From: DATFHX01 sp035247945
Lineage (GTDB): Bacteria; Patescibacteriota; Saccharimonadia; Saccharimonadales; Saccharimonadaceae
Direction of reading: 5' to 3'
Length of the DNA stretch: 8,594 bases
Assembly (NCBI GenBank): GCA_035247945.1
Contig: DATFHX010000017.1
Span: forward strand, 1 to 8,594
Part shown: positions 5,783 through 8,594 of the stretch, one piece after another
How positions within the stretch are numbered: the stretch's first letter is position 1
How the letters are laid out: every line of letters begins with the position of its first letter
Made by a program: the position numbers and the translations under genes
The notes under the pieces: model-generated
The model's input: the letters and a program-made list of their open reading frames with translations, nothing else
Told to the model about the DNA's origin: nothing
The model's database searches: none

Positions 5783-5811
5783 ATTAAAACATAAAGTTGT
5801 TTGTCTGTCGA
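5783..5811 (-). promoter_or_regulatory. Promoter of the 5449-5742 gene
   Basis: On the minus strand TCGACA (5811-5806, 5/6) and TTTAAT (5788-5783, 5/6) are 17 bases apart. The leader from about 5776 to 5743 has no obvious ribosome-binding site. No palindrome was seen in this spacer. Confidence 0.7.
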
Positions 5812-5834
5812 TCCTCCGGGCAATGAAAGCCACG

Positions 5835-5879
5835 AAAAAAGTGAACCCTGCTCATGTGCTGTTCGCACATGAGCAGGGT
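5835..5879 (-). terminator. 14-bp perfect hairpin terminator of the 5888-6229 gene
   Basis: ACCCTGCTCATGTG (5845-5858) pairs perfectly with CACATGAGCAGGGT (5866-5879) around a seven-base loop. On the minus strand it is followed by TCAC and six T (5840-5835). It starts eight bases past the stop codon at 5888. Confidence 0.92.
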
Positions 5880-5887
5880 ATGGGGAG

Positions 5888-6229
5888 TTACCTGTCGACA
5901 TGGAGAATGGGCAGTCCGCTGTGCACTGCGCCTGCGACGGTTGCGGAAGTGGTACCGCGCTGGGTGATCCTGTGGGTCTTGCTGCGGTCAGTAGGTCGTG
6001 CGCTCGACCCTAGCTTGCAGATCTCGTATGAGCCGGCATCGCGGAACTGCTCTTCGGTCAGATGGCCCTCCGCAACCGCGATCAGCGATGCGAAGCCAGC
6101 ACGACCCCATGCGAATGTCACGTTGCGCCGCCCCCAGCGTCCATGGAAAGACCGCTGAAAGCCGCAGACGATGCCCGCATTACAGCGATGCGACGGATCG
6201 TGGAGCTGCTGAGTGAGCTGGTAAGGCAT
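5888..6229 (-). CDS. Small protein of unknown function (113 aa)
   Basis: Not recognised. The start is the ATG at 6229 with an excellent AGGAGG at 6239-6234 (spacing 4). The N-terminal 35 residues are rich in His, Cys and Arg (H10, H14, C16, C22, H29), which could bind a metal or nucleic acid. A central segment, FAWGRAGFASLIAVAEGHL (39-57), looks like a strand followed by a helix. The C-terminal 40 residues are polar and basic (SSARPTDRSKTHRITQRG), then hydrophobic (SGLPILHVDR). There is no predicted signal peptide. It is about 79 bases downstream of the ABC permease gene on the same strand, but it has its own promoter with nested palindromes and its own terminator, so it is probably an independent unit. 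GC-rich like the other small genes. Confidence 0.65.
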   Translation of the reverse strand: MPYQLTQQLHDPSHRCNAGIVCGFQRSFHGRWGRRNVTFAWGRAGFASLIAVAEGHLTEEQFRDAGSYEICKLGSSARPTDRSKTHRITQRGTTSATVAGAVHSGLPILHVDR

Positions 6230-6246
6230 GAACCCTCCTTGGGTCA

Positions 6247-6290
6247 GACAGTTGCCAATATTTAGTATGTAACGATACTAAATAACTGTC
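6247..6290. promoter_or_regulatory. Nested inverted repeats forming a probable operator
   Basis: Inner repeat: TATTTAGTAT (6259-6268), six bases, ATACTAAATA (6275-6284), a perfect 10-bp repeat. Outer repeat: GACAGTT (6247-6253) with AACTGTC (6284-6290). The two overlap the -35, spacer and -10 of the promoter for the 5888-6229 gene. There is no T tract after it on either strand, so it does not look like a terminator. Confidence 0.65.
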
Positions 6291-6292
6291 AA
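6264..6292 (-). promoter_or_regulatory. Promoter of the 5888-6229 gene
   Basis: On the minus strand TTGACA (6292-6287, perfect -35) is 17 bases before CATACT (6269-6264, 4/6). The whole element lies within the nested inverted repeats, so repression by a dimeric regulator is likely. Confidence 0.65.
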
Positions 6293-6308
6293 GCAAGGAC
6301 TGGGTGGA

Positions 6309-7541
6309 TTAGTGGAACTGACGGAGTGCCTCGATAGGATCCTTGCGGGCTGCTCGTAGTGCTGGATAGATGCCAAAGAGTACACCCACGACAATTGATA
6401 CACCAAGGGCGATAGCGGCAATTTGCCAGGTGAAAGCGGGTCCAAAAGTGAGTGTTGTACTGACGAGGAAGGCGAGCGCGTATCCCGCAAGATACCCAAT
6501 GACGCCACCAATAAGGCTAATAATGAGCGATTCGATCATGAACTGCCAGACGATGTTGCCACTACTTGCTCCGACGGATTTACGGAGCCCAATCTCGCGG
6601 GTTCGTTCCGCAACGCTCACGAGCATAATATTCATAATACCGATTCCTCCGACAACAAGTGAAATACCGGCAATAATTGCCATAACACTGCTGACAGAGT
6701 CGTAGAACTTACTGGTTGGATGTGCAATCGCATCCCCTGAGAGAATAGTGAAGTCTTCATCTCCATGGTGGTTAGCCATGATCGTGTGCTTGACTTTGTC
6801 GAGCACACCCGCAAGCTGCCCGGGGTCTTTTGCTTGGAGATCGATCTGCTGGATTTGAACAATACCTTGATTAAAACTTTTGCCGCTTTCGAGACTGACG
6901 ATGGCGGCATGGTCGAAGTCGACATTATTGAAATTAATTGGTGAGTTCATATCTTTAAGGATACCGATCACGGTAAAGCGGCTTCCTTGGATTGTAAAGG
7001 TCTGACCGATTGACTGGTCGGTACCAAAAAGATCGACAGAAAGCTTACTTCCTATGACTGCCGTATCTCGATTTGTAACACTATCGATAAATTGGCCGTC
7101 ACGTACAGGGAAGTTATTAATGGTTGCAAGTGCAGGGGTTGATGCAACGATGACGCTGTTCTTGACCGCGTTTGATCCAACGGTTGGGATGCCGGTGACG
7201 ATCATGATAGGGGCTGCGGATGCAACACCGTCAATCTGCCCAATGTCGGTTAAATCTTTCTCTGTAAGTGTACTCGTGACATACTGCTGCTGACTAATCG
7301 CGCCGGAGAGAGAATCGCCACTCACATTTGTTGGGACGCCAGGACGAATAACGGCAATTGCGCCGCCCATCTGGCCAATTTGGTTGTTAACGAGATTTGT
7401 GACCCCACTACTTAATGAGAGAATTGCCGTAATGCTCGCAACTCCTATGGCAACACCCGTGACAGTGAGAAGAGTCCGGGTTTTTGTTGATTTGAGTGAG
7501 TGAAACGCACTACCAATATCTTCAAGGGGATGAAAGCGCAT
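6309..7541 (-). CDS. ABC exporter permease, MacB/FtsX family (410 aa)
   Basis: Membrane subunit of a type VII (MacB-like) ABC exporter. Four membrane segments are visible: about 24-44, then a large extracytoplasmic MacB-type domain (about 45-283), then 285-309, 330-358 and 372-395. The coupling region AERTREIGLRKSVGA (311-325) and the end DPIEALR (401-407) are hallmarks of the FtsX permease domain. Length matches the family. The ATG lies five bases after the ATPase stop, with AGGAAG inside the end of that gene, so the two are co-translated. Relatives export peptides, antibiotics or lipoproteins, or transmit mechanical signals; the substrate is unknown. No membrane-fusion (HlyD/MacA) partner is in the window, in keeping with a cell lacking an outer membrane. 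Confidence 0.93.
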   Translation of the reverse strand: MRFHPLEDIGSAFHSLKSTKTRTLLTVTGVAIGVASITAILSLSSGVTNLVNNQIGQMGGAIAVIRPGVPTNVSGDSLSGAISQQQYVTSTLTEKDLTDIGQIDGVASAAPIMIVTGIPTVGSNAVKNSVIVASTPALATINNFPVRDGQFIDSVTNRDTAVIGSKLSVDLFGTDQSIGQTFTIQGSRFTVIGILKDMNSPINFNNVDFDHAAIVSLESGKSFNQGIVQIQQIDLQAKDPGQLAGVLDKVKHTIMANHHGDEDFTILSGDAIAHPTSKFYDSVSSVMAIIAGISLVVGGIGIMNIMLVSVAERTREIGLRKSVGASSGNIVWQFMIESLIISLIGGVIGYLAGYALAFLVSTTLTFGPAFTWQIAAIALGVSIVVGVLFGIYPALRAARKDPIEALRQFH

Positions 7542-7546
7542 ACAAT

Positions 7547-8389
7547 CTATACTTCCTCTGCTGCAACAGCAATGTTCGTGTCTTCTTCGGCAACTTCGGA
7601 TGGCTCTTCTTCTGATTCTGTTTCGGGAGTTTTATCGGCTTTGCTCTTCGCACCGAGAGGGATTTTTTCGAATTGTTTTTCAAGAATTGGTGGTGTTTTT
7701 GTATCGCTTGCAATTTTACCGTCGAGCATGTGAATCACGCGGCTTGCGTAGGCGGTGAGGTCAGGGTTGTGCGTCACCATAATAATGGTATTGCCGCGCT
7801 TATGAAGGTCGGAAAGCTCCTGCATGATAATGTGGCTTGATTTACTGTCGAGGTTTCCCGTTGGCTCATCGGCAAGAACGATCGATGGCTCGTTCACAAG
7901 TGCACGGGCAATAGCGACGCGCTGCATTTGTCCACCAGAGAGCTGCCATGGCATGTAGTACTCACGTTCAGAGAGGTGAAATGCTTTAAGAATGTCACTT
8001 GCCATTTTAAGGCGCTTTGTGCGCGCAATACCCTTATAAGTAAGAGGGAGGGCGACATTCTCGATAACGGTAAGGCGGTTGACGAGGTTGAAGCTCTGAA
8101 ACACAATGCCGATACGCTGGCTGCGTATACGGGCATGACGTGCGCTTGAAAGACGGTCAACGGATGTGCCGTCAAGCATATATTCACCGTCGTTTGAACG
8201 GTCGAGGAGGCCGAGGATGTTAAGGAGTGTTGTTTTCCCACATCCGCTTGGACCCATAATGGTTACAAATTCGCCTTTATCGATTGTAAGGTCGACTCCG
8301 TCAAGCGCGTAGCGCATTGCATCGCCGAGACCATATTGCTTGGTCAGGTTACGAAGCTCAATGACGGGGGGTTCTTTTGTTTTTGTCAT
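7547..8389 (-). CDS. ABC exporter ATP-binding protein, MacB/LolD type (280 aa), with acidic C-terminal tail
   Basis: Powers the adjacent permease by ATP hydrolysis at the inner face of the membrane. Complete motif set: Walker A GPSGCGKT (46-53), Q-loop Q98, signature LSGGQMQR (150-157), Walker B VLADEP (171-176) with catalytic E175, D-loop NLDS (179-182), and H-loop H207. The core ends near 228, the usual length for LolD/MacB ATPases. About 50 further residues follow: a basic piece (about 238-253), then a Glu/Ser/Pro/Ala-rich acidic tail (254-280). The ATG at 8389 has no Shine-Dalgarno sequence, and a TATAAT ends eight bases before it, so the mRNA is probably leaderless. It is the first gene of a two-gene operon with the permease. 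Confidence 0.95.
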   Translation of the reverse strand: MTKTKEPPVIELRNLTKQYGLGDAMRYALDGVDLTIDKGEFVTIMGPSGCGKTTLLNILGLLDRSNDGEYMLDGTSVDRLSSARHARIRSQRIGIVFQSFNLVNRLTVIENVALPLTYKGIARTKRLKMASDILKAFHLSEREYYMPWQLSGGQMQRVAIARALVNEPSIVLADEPTGNLDSKSSHIIMQELSDLHKRGNTIIMVTHNPDLTAYASRVIHMLDGKIASDTKTPPILEKQFEKIPLGAKSKADKTPETESEEEPSEVAEEDTNIAVAAEEV

Positions 8390-8397
8390 TGTCTTTT

Positions 8398-8427
8398 ATT
8401 ATATGGACGGCACTGCCTGAAAAGCAA
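8398..8427 (-). promoter_or_regulatory. Promoter of the ABC exporter operon, giving a leaderless mRNA
   Basis: On the minus strand a perfect TATAAT (8403-8398) has TTGCTT (8427-8422) 18 bases upstream. Only eight bases separate the -10 from the ATG at 8389, so the transcript would start at or within about two bases of the start codon. Confidence 0.65.
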
Positions 8428-8438
8428 CCGTCATAGAA

Positions 8439-8468
8439 TTGTAAATAATACAACTGTTATAATATAAG
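8439..8468 (+). promoter_or_regulatory. Probable tRNA-Ser promoter
   Basis: A perfect TATAAT is at 8458-8463 and an overlapping TATAAG at 8463-8468. TTGTAA (8439-8444) is 18 bases before the latter. A small repeat TTGTA-N5-TACAA (8439-8453) sits in the -35/spacer region. It is divergent from the ABC operon promoter. Confidence 0.55.
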
Positions 8469-8480
8469 AGCTTTGTGCAT

Positions 8481-8570
8481 GGAGAGGTGCAAGAGTGGTT
8501 GAATTGGCACGCCTGGAACGCGTGTGTGGCGGCAACGTTACCCAGGGTTCGAATCCCTGTCTCTCCGCCA
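8481..8570 (+). tRNA. tRNA-Ser, anticodon GGA
   Basis: A 90-base class II tRNA. The acceptor stem GGAGAGG pairs with TCTCTCC (one G-U at the base). The anticodon stem CACGC/GCGTG (8508-8512, 8520-8524) encloses CTGGAAC with anticodon GGA at 8515-8517, which reads UCC and UCU. A long variable arm follows (about 8525-8541), then T arm CAGGG-TTCGAAT-CCCTG. The discriminator is G (as in serine tRNAs) and the 3' CCA is encoded (8568-8570). Confidence 0.97.
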
Positions 8571-8594
8571 TAGAAAAAGTCGTAGCATACGCTA

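Noticed and set aside
3185..5879. The hairpins at 3185-3219, 5390-5432 and 5845-5879 as integron attC sites or mobile-element ends
   Set aside because: They share no sequence core, each has a T tract on the minus strand right after a stop codon, and no integrase or target-site duplication is visible. Terminators explain them better.
1..8594. CRISPR array, insertion sequence, prophage or riboswitch
   Set aside because: No spaced direct repeats, transposase or phage genes, or recognisable riboswitch core were found by reading both strands.
8571..8594. Short palindromic-looking sequence after the tRNA (TAGCATACGCTA) as a terminator
   Set aside because: The window ends here, the pairing is short and imperfect, and no T tract can be seen.

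Overview
The window looks like part of a small-genome bacterium of the Candidate Phyla Radiation (Patescibacteria), most likely Saccharibacteria-like. This is inference from the mix of genes: a CIRCE-controlled groES-groEL pair, an archaeal-type bifunctional phosphoglucose/phosphomannose isomerase, a MacB-like ABC exporter, and an Ala/Pro-rich protein with a conserved helical tail. No taxonomic marker such as 16S rRNA is present. TAA, TAG and TGA all end reading frames, so the standard code fits.

Layout. Bases 1-376 hold the end of a plus-strand gene resembling domain I of phosphohexomutases but without its catalytic serine loop. Next is a compact switch (a CIRCE operator, a hairpin with terminator geometry and a promoter, all overlapping) driving groES (476-742) and groEL (770-2413), closed by a terminator. 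The minus strand then carries two translationally coupled small genes (2555-3069), an NTF2/SnoaL-like gene (3225-3656) and an Ala/Pro-rich gene (3771-4238). The last is divergent from the plus-strand sugar-phosphate isomerase gene (4340-5383), with an inverted repeat between them. Two more small minus-strand genes follow (5449-5742 and 5888-6229), then a two-gene ABC exporter operon (permease 6309-7541, ATPase 7547-8389), also on the minus strand. A plus-strand tRNA-Ser(GGA) gene (8481-8570) ends the window.

How the parts fit. groES/groEL form the heat-shock chaperonin, probably under an HrcA-type repressor. The isomerase interconverts glucose-6-P or mannose-6-P with fructose-6-P; the phosphomutase-like remnant is on a related theme. 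The ATPase and permease form one exporter, and its mRNA is probably leaderless.

The most unusual aspect is a set of minus-strand small genes placed between core genes. They appear more GC-rich (about 58-67% in lines I counted) than groEL (about 50%). Most have their own AT-rich promoter, some with a palindrome inside it, and three end in a long perfect hairpin terminator a few bases after the stop codon. They look like self-contained expression cassettes; except for the NTF2-like one I recognise no function.
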